A DNA stretch of 64,000 nucleotides from contig VNWV01000009.1 in assembly GCA_009801085.1 (NCBI GenBank), positions 362,501 to 426,500 of the forward strand. Direction: 5' to 3'. The position numbers and the translations under genes were made by a program. This stretch comes from Lasiodiplodia sp. COLG20. Its lineage: Eukaryota > Ascomycota > Dothideomycetes > Botryosphaeriales > Botryosphaeriaceae. Numbering within the stretch: position 1 is the first letter of the stretch; every line of letters begins with the position of its first letter. Shown piece by piece: positions 54,122 to 64,000 of the stretch. A model generated the notes under the pieces. It saw only the letters and a list, made by a program, of their open reading frames with translations, had not been told where the DNA came from and ran no database searches.

Positions 54122-55079
54122 ATTGTTACAACCTCGTAACGACTCAACGAGCCTTCCAGAAGGCCGAGGTGTGAAGTCAGACACGACCTTGTAGAACCTT
54201 TCCCTTGTCTTGATGTCTTGGCTTTCTTGACTTTACGTCCATTTTGTCCTCTTCACCTGTTGGTTGGTTTTGCTAGTTGAAAATTTGGGACACGGAAAAT
54301 TGGGAATACCCTGGCCACGACGACGGTAGCATCGTGTAGGAATTGAGCCCCTGAGGGCCTGGTACTTCGCTGTGAATTCGTCGTCAATTGCTTGAAGGCC
54401 CAAGCTGGCGCTCTACAAGGATTATGAAACTAGGGCGTGGATTTCATTGGATCGGCTTTGTTGTAGCACTGTACTTCTAGGCTCCGGTAACAAGTTCGTT
54501 TTGATCGAATTGCAGAAAATGTGAAAACCACTCGAATGGCCAAGCGCATCCACGGATAGGATTCGACCTTATCTCAACGAAATAAAGCCTGCATTTGTGG
54601 TCAAGGTTTGCTTTGATGTTGTGCCATTGCCCATGGGAAGCTGCTAACAATGTTCACGTGTTTGCATTTTATCTTCCTCATCTACACGACTAGATCCTGA
54701 CACGCTTCAGCACTACTCTAGCTCCCTTGTCGTTTCCCCCCTTAATTTTTTTTTCTTTAGAATAAAACAGGAAAGGGGGCGGGGAGAGAATCGCCGTTTG
54801 CGGATGAGGTACATATTGTCAAATACATGCCCTTTGTGGTGCTTGGTCGCACATAAATCAATAAACGTCAACTTTTTTCTCTACCTTATTATGCACGTGC
54901 CTCTGCATCAACGTAATGGAAGGATATCTTTGCTTGCTTTTCTCTTTTTGATGATAAAAAACGTCGGTCGAGGCGTATCCCCGGTTATCCAAGCTCCTGT
55001 GAAACACATTATTTTCGAAGATTTCCATCGAGGTTCTCTACGCTGATCCTCAGAACCACACACTCTTCAAACACTGAGC
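54122..55079. other. Convergent intergenic region
   Basis: About 960 bp between stops of the D-box gene (plus) and HOM2 (minus). AT-rich, with TTTTTTTTC near 54750. No gene, tRNA or repeat recognised. Confidence 0.5.
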
Positions 55080-56316
55080 TTAAGCATAGCCCTTAAGCAC
55101 CGCAGCCTCGGCGTTCAGGATGGACGAGCCGGCAGCACCAATGACAGTGTTGTGGCTCAGCGCGACGAACTTGATGTCAAAGATGCCGCTCTCATCCTCC
55201 CTGACCCTACCAACACTAACAGCGTAGCCGCGATCGGTCTCCCTGTCCAGCCTAGGCTGGGGCCTGTCGGCCTCCTCCATAACGACGATAGCATTCTGCG
55301 GGGCCGAGGGACAGCCCAACTTCTGGGCCTCGGACACGTACTCGCGCAAGGCCTGCTTGACCTCCTCGGCGCTGGGAGCGGGGCGGCGGGCGAACCTGAG
55401 CGAGACGCAGGCCGTGTGGCCGTCGAGTACAGGCACGCGGTTGCACGCGGCCGAGACCTTGAGCGGCTGGTCCTCGAAGCCGGTCGCGTCAGCATTGACG
55501 GCGCCGAGGATCTTCTGCGCCTCCGTCTCCAGCTTGTCCTCCTCGCCCGAGATGAAGGGAACGACGTTGTCGATGATGTCCATGCTGCTGACGCCCGGGT
55601 AGCCAGCGCCCGACACGGCCTGCATCGTCACCACACTGACCTCACTCACGGGGCCGAAGCGCGCCTGCAGCGCTGCGAACGGGATGACCAGGCCGATGAC
55701 GGCGCAGTTGGAGTTGCAGACGAGGAAGCCCTTTTGTAGGCCGTGGTGCTGGCGCTGGTGGTCTAGCACCGACAGGTGGTTCAGGTTGACGGTGGGAACG
55801 ACGAGCGGCACGAGCGGGTCGCGGCGGTAGTTCTTCGCATTGGAGAAGACGGCCAGGTTGGCTCTAAGGAAAGCCATTTCTGAGGAAAGCAAAAGGCTGG
55901 TTGTCAGCAAGGTGATCTATTTGTTAGCACTGTTCAGCAGTCCTCACCGACATCGCCCGCGACATCGCTGTCCAGGCCAGAGAAGACCAGATCACAATCG
56001 GCGAACTCCTCAGGCGTGCACTTCTTCACGACCAGCTCACCCAGCTCCTTAGACATGGGCAGGGCCTGCTTCCACTTGACAGCATCTTTGTACTTCTTGC
56101 CGGCGGAGCGCTCCGAAGCACCAACAGCGTGTAGAGTGAAGTGAGGGTGGAGGGCGAGGAGCAGGATGAAGCGCTGGCCGACGGAGCCCGTTGCGCCGAG
56201 CACACCTACGATGATGTCAGTGTTTGTACCAGCCAATGGCACCGGAGTTTGAGGTGCTTACCGCACTTCTTCTTAGGAAAATTGCGGTTGAGTGAGGTGA
56301 AGTTCTGGGCGTCCAT
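55080..56316 (-). CDS. HOM2: Aspartate-semialdehyde dehydrogenase
   Basis: Exons 56316-56262, 56205-55948 and 55879-55080 give 370 residues. Introns are 56 nt (GTAAGC...CGTAG) and 68 nt (GTGAGG...CTCAG). The NADP-binding motif is [12 protein letters not shown]. The catalytic Cys lies in [12 protein letters not shown] (near 163). [16 protein letters not shown] contains the acid/base His, and the [13 protein letters not shown] block is conserved. It reduces aspartyl phosphate to aspartate semialdehyde, feeding threonine, methionine and isoleucine synthesis. Animals lack it. The first exon ([19 protein letters not shown]) is short and basic. Confidence 0.96.
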
Positions 56317-57170
56317 TTTGGCGGGTTGGTAGGGAAGTTTGAGAATTGTAACAGTGGCGGTAGTCGTGGTGCACTGTAGTTAAAGAGTCACTGGCCGCGA
56401 TCGGCGCACAGCGTTTTTGCGCGGGGCCAACCAATGATCCACACCCGATGACGCGCATTCTGCTCGCCTGATGCGTGACCGACGAACCACCTAAAGGACA
56501 ATGAACATCTCAGGTGGCGTGTGAGGTTGGTTTTTTTTTTTTTTTTGGTCATACCTATGTCTGCCGCCTGCCTCTATACAATAGACTAAACCTAGTAGTA
56601 TTTTCAACCATGGCCAATGCGACTTGTTCGCGTGCGTGAACCCATTCTCCGCCCTCCCAACAAGATCCAAGGCGCCTGCCGTCGTTATGATTTAGAAGTC
56701 TCTTTCAGAGGCGCGAGCCAAAATCAAACAGAGGCGAAGCTGTCAAACAAACACGAACAGAGAAGATCAAAAAGGGGGGCATAGCACTCGGACTGTTCGA
56801 AAGTTTTCCCGCAGTTCAGCAGTGACACCATCACGAGACGAAAAGGAGAGTGAAATAAGCAAGACCAATGATCCAAAAACTCCGTACCTGTGCCAGTCGC
56901 CATGCTATTGTAACGAAAAGCAAAAAAAAAAAAAAAAAAAAAAACTCAAGGAGACTGGTGCAAGGGTTAGACTCATTCCAGTGCTCTGCCATCGGCCACA
57001 GAAATCGACAAGGGCTGCAGCGATTGCAAGGGGCCAGGTGATAGCTTACGGGAAGCATCGCTCGTAGGAGCTCCCCCGAGGCACAAATGCGGCGCTTCGG
57101 CTGTCCAGGTTCCAGGTGAGAGTACAGAGACGGTCTCGAAGGTTCTGTTGGCTGGGCCTCGGTGCCATGG
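56317..57170. other. Intergenic, HOM2 promoter side
   Basis: About 850 bp. Contains a T tract near 56531-56546 and a 23-nt A tract at 56922-56944. No gene recognised. Confidence 0.5.
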
Positions 57171-58222
57171 TCACTCGTCGATGGCGTAGAGATTTTGATT
57201 CAGAATCTTGTTCATGGTAAACATGTGGACGCGATCCTGTTTGAAGACAGCACGCATGGCGTCGTCACAGCGAATCTGGCGTTTGTCGTTTGGGTCTTGG
57301 AGGTCCCTTTCCTTGACGTACTCCCAGATTTTCTTGACGCACTGCGGACGTGACAGCTGCGATTCGCCAAGCAATTCCGACAAGGGGGAAGAAAGTATCA
57401 TCGGTTTCTGAAGGTGAAAACGAGTTAGCGCAGGACACAGCTCCATGAGTTTTGACAACCTACGTGAAAGCCTCCGTTCCGCTTAGGCTCCTTCTTAGTT
57501 TCGCTACCGCTGCCGAGGTCGCTGTCATCGTCGGAGTTGACCTTGGTCTTACTCTTCTTCTTGCGAGACTCGCCCTTTTTCTTAACGGGGGCCTTCCGCC
57601 TCGAGGCACCGCCGCCGCGGGTCGACCTGGCACGTCCATACTCCTCTGCTTGTAACCTGGCGGCAAAAGCGGCATCATCCTCTACCGAGGTGCTCTTCTT
57701 GTGCTTTTTCTTGGGCGGGGTGGAGGCGACATCCGAGACGTCAGAGCCATTGGCAGTCTCGTCAGGGTCTGCCCTCTTCTTTGACGAGGCCGGGGTGGAT
57801 GCGCCGGAACCGTTGTTGTGGGCCGAGCCGTTGGTCGCAGGCGGCGCAGCCGTGGGGACGGGCTCGATGGTCCCTGTGACGGCATCGTCAGCGGCCACGC
57901 CGTTCCGCTCCGAGTTGACCTTGTCAAAGCGCGCGAGAATCAGGTTGGTGATGGCATCCTGGAAGCGAAGCGCGTCAGCACCGTGCAATGTACGAAGAGA
58001 TGGAGACTCACCTTCTCGGGGGTTATGTCGTGGTCGACGCGCGCCTGCAGGCCCTTGCGGATCCGCTTGGCGGAGACGGTGTTCAGGTCGCTGTGGGCGA
58101 GGATGTCATCGATGATGACGGTGTAGGATGCTTCGACCTCGGGCGGGACTAGATGGGGGCATCGCGTGAGCGGACTGGGTGCGGGTCGACCAATTGAGGG
58201 TGAGGGATCACCTACGAGGCAT
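57171..58222 (-). CDS. SWIB-domain protein with DEK C-terminal-type domain, UAF30/Spp27-like
   Basis: Exons 58222-58216 (7 nt), 58148-58012, 57958-57464 and 57407-57171 give 291 residues. Residues 3 to about 65 form a DEK-C-like helical domain (YTVIIDDILAHSDLNTVSAKR, then ITPEKDAITNLILARFDKV). A Ser/Lys/Ala linker has basic patches (TPPKKKHKKSTS, RRKAPVKKKGESRKKKSK). The C-terminal SWIB/MDM2 fold starts KPMILSSPLSELLGESQLSRP and ends MFTMNKILNQNLYAIDE. In yeast and fission yeast such proteins are subunits of the upstream activating factor at rDNA promoters for RNA polymerase I, and may bind chromatin more widely. The first exon carries only the ATG, one codon and one base. Confidence 0.88.
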
Positions 58223-58908
58223 GGTTGCGGGGGTGCGGTGGATGCTGGGGTGAAGTGAGCAAGCTTTGCGGCAGATGAGCAGCGTGGGCGCTCTCAAGCC
58301 GGGCAAGAGCTGCGCGGAGGATTTGCGAAGATGCTCGGCGGCGACGCTGGTCTGGCAGCGCTTGGAGACGGCAGAGCGCGGCGCTCTCCTCTCAGCGAAT
58401 GGCGCGTCGGATTGGGCGGTGCCGGCGCCGTGCTGGGGCTCGTGGGGGAGCTGGGGCGAGCACAGCAACGGCGGCGGAGCGGCAGGCGCGGAGCTGGGGC
58501 GGGAGAGTTCGGACGTCACGCGGGCGGGCGTGCACTGCGGACGGGTGGTGGATGTGCGGGCGGACTGGAGCTGTCGATGTCGATCCGGAAGAGGGAATCG
58601 TGATGCTGGCCGCCCTGACTAAGCAACCACAGCACCAGCCGTCTGCCCGCACCGCTGTCTCACGCTGTGGTCCGCTCCGCCGTCACGCGCCCGTTCCTGC
58701 AGCCTGTATCAAGCCACTTCCGGACGCTCGCCTGCATCAATGCGGCCGCGTTGTGTTCTTTCACCCGGCCGGAGACACTTCACACAGGGTATCCGTGCAT
58801 TCACGCTGTCAGAACACGCCCCCCGACGCCCCCCATGCTCGCCTAAGAATGCCCAAAAACATGTGCCAGAGACTCCCGACGCTATGCAACAACCGGGCTT
58901 GCTCGCCC
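58223..58908. other. Intergenic, promoter of the SWIB gene
   Basis: About 690 bp between two minus-strand genes. Frames on both strands are Arg/Ala/Gly low complexity in GC-rich sequence. No gene recognised. Confidence 0.5.
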
Positions 58909-61731
58909 TCACATGACGCCGCAGCCGATGCCGTACATTGCCCGCTCGACGTCCTTCTTGACGACGAACCAGTCTGCCCTGCGCTCTGCGAACTCGTACA
59001 CCTCTTCAGTCCGGAAAATCCCGTGGTACCGGTCGCCGTCCGCGATGACCGTGGCAATCTCCTTCGCGTCGTTGGCCGAGATCAGGTAGATCTGAGTGAG
59101 CTCGCGCAGCGCGCTGAAGTACTGGTTCAACGACTTGTTCTTCAGCGTCACAATGTACGAGTGGTACGCATTCATGTCGCTGCAGACGTCAGAACCACGC
59201 TGCCGTGCAACCGCCGCGGGGGCCTTACCTGATGAGCTTGATCGCACCGTCGATGCTGATGCGCTGCCGCTTGATGTGCTTGCAGAGCGCCGTGAAAAGA
59301 CGCACTCCCACCTCCTGGTTGAAGACGTCCAGCATCGTCTTGTCCGTGCTTCCCACGAGCATGTTGATGTGCGACGAGACAAGCTCGATGATCCTGCGTG
59401 CCGTCGTGCTCGGCCCCACGTCTGACATTTGTGCCGCAGCCTCGAGAGCCGTGCCTGCGCCTGGGTTGAAATCCTTTGGGTCCTGCGTCGTGGCGCAGAG
59501 ATACTCGACTTCGTCCATCAGCACGTCGATGCCTTTGTTGAGCCCGGCTGCCACTCGCTCGTCCAGCATCTGCTCGAACCGCTTCTTCTCCTTCGCCGCC
59601 TGGCTGAGGAAGTCGTCGCTCTCTGCAAGCTGCGTGGCCACCAACTCTTGCTGGTAGAAAACATCCACCATCTGCTGGATCAGGTCTCCTACGTTCACCA
59701 GCTCCAGGAATGTGACCAGTGGTTGGACTCCCGGCTGGTCGTGCTCGCTGACCTCCCGCGGGTTGTATTTCGAGAGATGGACGATGGCCTTGTCGAACCC
59801 AACTTTGATGTGGCCCGACCCGAGGATTTGCAGCAGCGCGACGAAAATGACTTCGCACTGTTCCTTCGACTCGGCGCCCGACTGCCCACCCATCGGGACC
59901 ATTTTAGCCACGCGCTCGAGGCTGGCCTTGGCGAGGTGGACGAGATTGAGCGCCACTTCGATGCTGAAGAGCGACTTGATGCCCTCCAGGCGGGAGTTCA
60001 TGATTGCCGCCTTTGCCGCAAGCTCAGAGGTAGGAGCCATTGACCCAGGGCGCGGGCTGCCGGAGCGTTCGATTGGCACAGGCGTCGACGACCTCGACTG
60101 GCTCTTGATGCTGCCTGTCTCCCCGTTCATCGATGCCTGGTCCGTCGGCTTGCTGGAGGCGAAGGGCATCACGTTGACCGGCATCATGATGACCTTCTTG
60201 AAGGAGGTGAGGAAATCCCGCTTGGCCACTTGCCGATTGACATTGGACATGAAGAACGATTCCGTCGAGGCCTCTTGGTCCTGCAGCCTCTTCTCCCACG
60301 CCTCCACGTCCGAATTAGCCCTATCTTTGAAGTAATCAAGTTCGTCCTGCAAGTACAGATCGATGTGCTGCTCAAAGCATCTTGCCACAACGCGGTGTGC
60401 ATCCTCCTTGAACGTCGTCTCGGATGTTTTCGTGGATTGCAGCGACATCTCGAAGCGCAGAGCCTGTTCGAAAAGTCCAGAAACGGCCTTGAGGTACGAC
60501 TCGATGTTGCGTTCGTGGGCCTCGTCGAGAAGCGGGTTGATGTACTCCGAAACGACGTCTTCTCCTATCCTTTCCAGAAACGGGATCGTGACATTGACAG
60601 ACGGAGGAAAGACTCGATCGATGATGGAAGCTTGCTCGTTCAGTGCCGCTGCCAAGCGTTCGAAGAAGGCCTGGGAAGGCTTGAGTGATATGCTGTCCGC
60701 CGAGAGGCCGCTGTCCAAACAATCCAACGGATCCCCCAGCCTTTCTTTGTGAAGCATTAGAGGGTGGTTGTGTATGAAGCTGTCGATGGCCGCTGCGCCA
60801 CCGTTGAGAGTGACCAGGACCTGGGCATATTTCTTCATCCGGCCATCGATATCCTGCGCCTCGTAGCCCTGCTCGAATTCTCGAAGGGCAGCGTTCTCGA
60901 ACAGACCCATCATGGTGTCGAGCCGTTCCTCCCGCTGCCAGTAGCCTTGCGCGTAGTCACTGCGAGCAAAAATCTTGATCTGGGCCAGCATCTTCGCCTG
61001 CTGCTCTGGATCTCTGTATACCCGGAATAAAACAGGGTCCATGTGGCTCCGGGACCGGGCCAGGTCGAAGTAATACGGTGCCAATGCTCCATATATTTTC
61101 CCATATTCCTGCCTTGCAAAGCCACGGGCTGAACGGGCATTTGACAGGACGTGGAGTGCAGACTCGGGGTCCCGGTAGTCCGGAGTGGAGGATTCGATCG
61201 GGCTAAAGCCGCTGTCCATGGTCTCTCGTCGCGCACGAAGAGGAAGCTCATGCGAGCTCCTCAGCCGCTCCTCCTCCATGCCAGCGTCGAAAAGAGTGGT
61301 TCCGCCCCCTCCGGCAAGACCGTTCACACTGCCATTGATCATGGCGCCTGTTCGCAGCGCCTCCTCTGCCTCTCGCGACCGCTGTGCCTCGAGCTTCCTT
61401 TTCATTGCATCCTCAAAGCGCTTCCTCGCCTCCTGGTCGTTCCAGCACCCCATGCTCTTGAGCCGTTGTATCCACCTGGTATCGTCATAGACCATCTCTC
61501 GCATCCGTTTCGAGGTGCGAGCGAAGCGGATCATATCGGGCACAGGCAGGTAGTCCAGAATGGCGGCAATAAGTTCTGCAGCACGTCAGAAAAGGGCACA
61601 CACGCCCAAGGGGGGCCAGTCGCACCTGCGGGCAGCACCGGCTTGGTGCTGGATATGGAAGTAGCGCGCAGCGACGAAAGCACGTCCTGGCGGGACGCGC
61701 CCACCACGGACTGTCGCGTGAAAGATGACAT
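58909..61731 (-). CDS. F-box protein recyclin-1 with Sec10-like domain
   Basis: Exons 61731-61626, 61575-59229 and 59179-58909 give 907 residues. Introns are about 50 nt. The F-box spans the first junction: VLPAELIAAILDYLPVPDMIR, then FARTSKRMREMVYDD. After a Ser/Arg linker comes a long all-helical Sec10-type region, starting near GKIYGALAPYYFDL and ending VKKDVERAMYGIGCGVM. In yeast Rcy1 works with Skp1 and Ypt31/32 in recycling plasma-membrane proteins such as Snc1 from endosomes to Golgi. Length and layout match the family. Confidence 0.92.
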
Positions 61732-62998
61732 GGTCGTAAGTCGTGAAAAGTGTCCTCGGGGGTTAGATCATAGCTCGTAGACGGCACAGGGGCAACTCGG
61801 GAGCGCCGCGCGAGGAGCCGGGGGAGGTGGCAGGAGGTTCTGGTGCGTACGAGGTTGCGGGCGTGTGAGGGGAGCTGGGTGCTCTCTGGCTCTGGGGGAG
61901 CGCCGGAGGCCCCCGCTGGGGGGCAGTGACGCTATTTGCCAGCCAATGGGAACGCTACCCTACCACCCATAGAATCTAGCCGTCACTCGATAGTACATTC
62001 TCCAGGAGCGCAAGGGCTCTGTATCGGGCCCGCTTCTGTGTGCCTGAGCCGCCAGCTTCTGCGGTTCAGGCTGCACGTGCGGGCCTAGGCGATGCTCCAC
62101 GCCGATCCGGATCATGCTGGCTCGTCGCAAGACCACCGGACTTATCAGGAACGAGTTAATGTTCTTCGTCATTTATTGTACAATAATTTCTAAGCGCGGA
62201 GATGGACTGCTACCTCAGGCGTCCCCCGTTACACGTAGCTCCAGGGTACAAAGCTGGAGAGCAAGCGATGAGCATGGCTGGACTATAGCCACTGCTTCGA
62301 AAGAACCACCACGTGCAGTTTCCCCCTCAAGTCGAACCTTCCCGCCCGTGTCCGCTCAGTGGCTGAGAGTGCCCCTTCCTTTCGCTTTTCTCCTCTTCAG
62401 AATGGCCCTTCCTTTGCGTGTCCGTATCCGACTCAGAAAACCATGGCGCCTCTTGCGCACCAGATTGGTGGGCTTGTACGTGTCTCGGGGGCCATTGCGG
62501 ACTTGGATGCCCTGCAGGGCCGGGTGCGACGAGACCTTCGGAAGCACGTCAGGTGCTTCTGCGGCAACGGGCGAGGCGTGAGTGGGGGGCACGGTGGCGA
62601 TTGCGCCACAGGTCCAAGGCAGCTGCGGCCTCCTGGGAGAGAGGACGGAGATCGATCGGAGCCTGGATTCGGTATCAGTAGATGCTGGAGCATGCAGTGC
62701 TTGAGGAATCATCCATACTGTTGGGTGGCGGCGAGCGTGGGCCGCGATGCCGTGGTCAGCGGCGCTGCGACAGCAGGGCGCGCAATCGCCCGTAGGCAGC
62801 GGATGCATTGCATTTCGGAGTGAGCGGGAGGGAAGGGCGGGCTTGGGCGGTGGTGGAGGCAGAGAGCCGCAAACCAGACGACCTGCAGCAAAGGCGGTGG
62901 CAGAATTTTTTCTAGACTTCTTCCCTTCACGAGCAGCGTCACACAACACCCGCAACACCGTATCTCCTCTCCTTCTCGATTCCTCCAAGACCTTCGAA
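61732..62998. other. Divergent intergenic region
   Basis: About 1.27 kb between RCY1 (minus) and the next plus gene. Overlapping frames on both strands at 62.36-63.0 kb are Arg/Pro/Ala-rich without domains. No tRNA or repeat recognised. Confidence 0.45.
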
Positions 62999-63538
62999 AT
63001 GAGCCTCAAGGCATATCCCCCGCATGTCGCTTGCGGCAGTAAGCCTCTGTCAATCGGAGCTGCCCAAGAGCTGGTCGCAACCTATCTGAACGAATCCGAA
63101 TCTAACGCGCACCTCCACCCCGATGCGCTCTTGACAACATCCGATGTACAATATACCCCAGCTGGCGGCCCCCAAGGAGGAATCATTCTGCACAATTTGC
63201 GGCGAGTCGAAGCTGGACTGAGGGGCGAGGTCCTCAAGCCTGAGGTTCCGGACGTGTCCGATGATATGGTGCTGGACGACATGATCGACGACTCGCAAAA
63301 GCGCATGCAGGCCGAGCAAGAGCAACAGGAGGATGGAATCGAGGTCGGCGAGATTGGTCGGCGCACAAACGTCGTTGCTGAGGGCGGAGACATTCCTGAA
63401 GTCGTTGAAGAGGTCGGTGCGAAAACAGCTGGGAAAAGCAAGGCCGACAAGGAGGCTCGCAAAAAGGCGAAGAAGGAGCGCGAGCGCCAGCAGAAACTCG
63501 AGAAGGAGGCGAAGAGAAAGCAGCACACCGAGGCCTAG
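62999..63538 (+). CDS. Conserved-looking protein of unknown function, basic C-terminal helix
   Basis: Single exon, 179 residues. The ATG sits after a pyrimidine-rich leader. The N-terminal 90 residues ([51 protein letters not shown]) look folded and have the feel of a conserved fungal family, but no function was recognised. The middle is acidic. The last 35 residues are a Lys/Glu/Arg helix ([20 protein letters not shown]) like those of nucleolar or RNA-associated proteins. Convergent with STE24, 222 bp between stops. Confidence concerns the gene, not its role. Confidence 0.7.
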   Translation: MSLKAYPPHVACGSKPLSIGAAQELVATYLNESESNAHLHPDALLTTSDVQYTPAGGPQGGIILHNLRRVEAGLRGEVLKPEVPDVSDDMVLDDMIDDSQKRMQAEQEQQEDGIEVGEIGRRTNVVAEGGDIPEVVEEVGAKTAGKSKADKEARKKAKKERERQQKLEKEAKRKQHTEA

Positions 63539-63760
63539 TCGCGTCCGGCCGGCATCAGGAACCAGCACATTCCCCGAGCGACATGTTTCACGGGCGTCAG
63601 GCGCAAGCAAGGGCGGAAATATACTTGAATTCACACGACGGAACGGCAAGACCAGTTGCTGCGGAGGTCTTTCTGCTCGTCATCTACATCTTACCCAATC
63701 CAACGCCGATATATGCACTTTTCCTTCTACGACAATTGCTAGGGCATCATCACCACAACT

Positions 63761-64000
63761 TTACAGCTCACGGTCGGCAGCCTTGGCGGGCTTCTCGCTG
63801 TCATCGGTTTTTGATGCCTTCTCGCCCTTGTAGCCGATTGCTCGCAGCCTTTCCGTCAGGATCGGGTGCGAATAGTGGAAGCTGGAGTACATCCAGTCGG
63901 CGTCCATCGCGGAGAGGTTCTGGATTTGGAGCTTGATGAGCGATCCGGCAAGCTCCTGTGCATAGCCTTGCTTGACTGCAAACGCATCTTGAAATGGATG
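63761..64000 (-). CDS. CAAX prenyl protease Ste24, C-terminal part
   Basis: Partial at the window edge. The minus frame gives 79 residues to a stop at 63761. It reads HPFQDAFAVKQGYAQELAGS, then LIKLQIQNLSAMDADWMYSSF and HYSHPILTERLRAIGY. The DAFAVKQGYA, ...LQ..NL and HYSHP.L.ERL blocks are the C-terminal signature of the Ste24/ZMPSTE24 M48 metalloprotease, which trims prenylated a-factor in the endoplasmic reticulum membrane. The zinc HExxH motif lies outside the window. The tail (KASKTDDSEKPAKAADREL) is charged. Confidence 0.9.
   Translation of the reverse strand, partial: HPFQDAFAVKQGYAQELAGSLIKLQIQNLSAMDADWMYSSFHYSHPILTERLRAIGYKGEKASKTDDSEKPAKAADREL

Noticed and set aside
55152..55739. 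195-codon plus frame
   Set aside because: Antisense to HOM2.

Overview
The window is nuclear DNA from a filamentous ascomycete (Pezizomycotina). A Dothideomycete is plausible but cannot be proven from here. Genes carry many short introns (about 42-140 nt, mostly 50-60), with GT-AG borders and CTAAC/CTGAC branch points. The gene set is typically fungal: Svp26, Mtr2, recyclin-1, a 161-residue tropomyosin, Dal5-type transporters and Hom2. Gene models were built by joining open frames at intron borders that keep phase. Exon coordinates are given in each entry.

Layout. 0.8-3.1 kb: family X DNA polymerase. 3.1-6.6 kb: gene-poor, AT-richer stretch with one I-PpoI-like His-Me finger (HNH-superfamily) nuclease gene. 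6.6-9.0 kb: divergent pair DAP3/mS29 and RRS1. 9.6-11.7 kb: a tRNA-dihydrouridine synthase 2 fused to a dihydroneopterin-aldolase-like domain. 12.1-19.0 kb: a minus-strand tandem array of unrecognised paralogous genes (five copies plus one fragment) separated by duplicated spacers. 19.9-21.8 kb: Dal5-family transporter. 23.4-25.4 kb: C2-domain protein. 26.0-29.4 kb: Mpv17 family, ZNG1/CobW and MTR2. 30.9-42.5 kb: MFS transporter, acyltransferase-3-like protein, processive GT2 synthase, and a GH16-like/acyltransferase-3 fusion. 44.5-50.0 kb: IDH1, BUD23, SVP26 and an M20 peptidase. 50.0-54.1 kb: RRP17/NOL12, tropomyosin and a D-box protein that may be securin. 55.1-61.7 kb: HOM2, UAF30-like SWIB protein and RCY1. 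63.0-64.0 kb: a conserved charged protein and the C-terminus of the CAAX protease STE24.

How the genes work together. Several housekeeping genes concern ribosome production (RRS1, BUD23, RRP17, the UAF30-like protein, mitochondrial DAP3). The most system-like part is 33.8-42.5 kb. There a membrane GT2 synthase lies divergent to a membrane protein that joins a probably inactive GH16-fold lectin-like domain to an acyltransferase, and a second acyltransferase-like gene lies next door. Together these look like a set for making and acylating a surface polysaccharide. The most unexplained part is the 12-19 kb array, whose products share a Pro-Tyr-x-Phe...Gly-Arg-Pro motif and a coiled coil.
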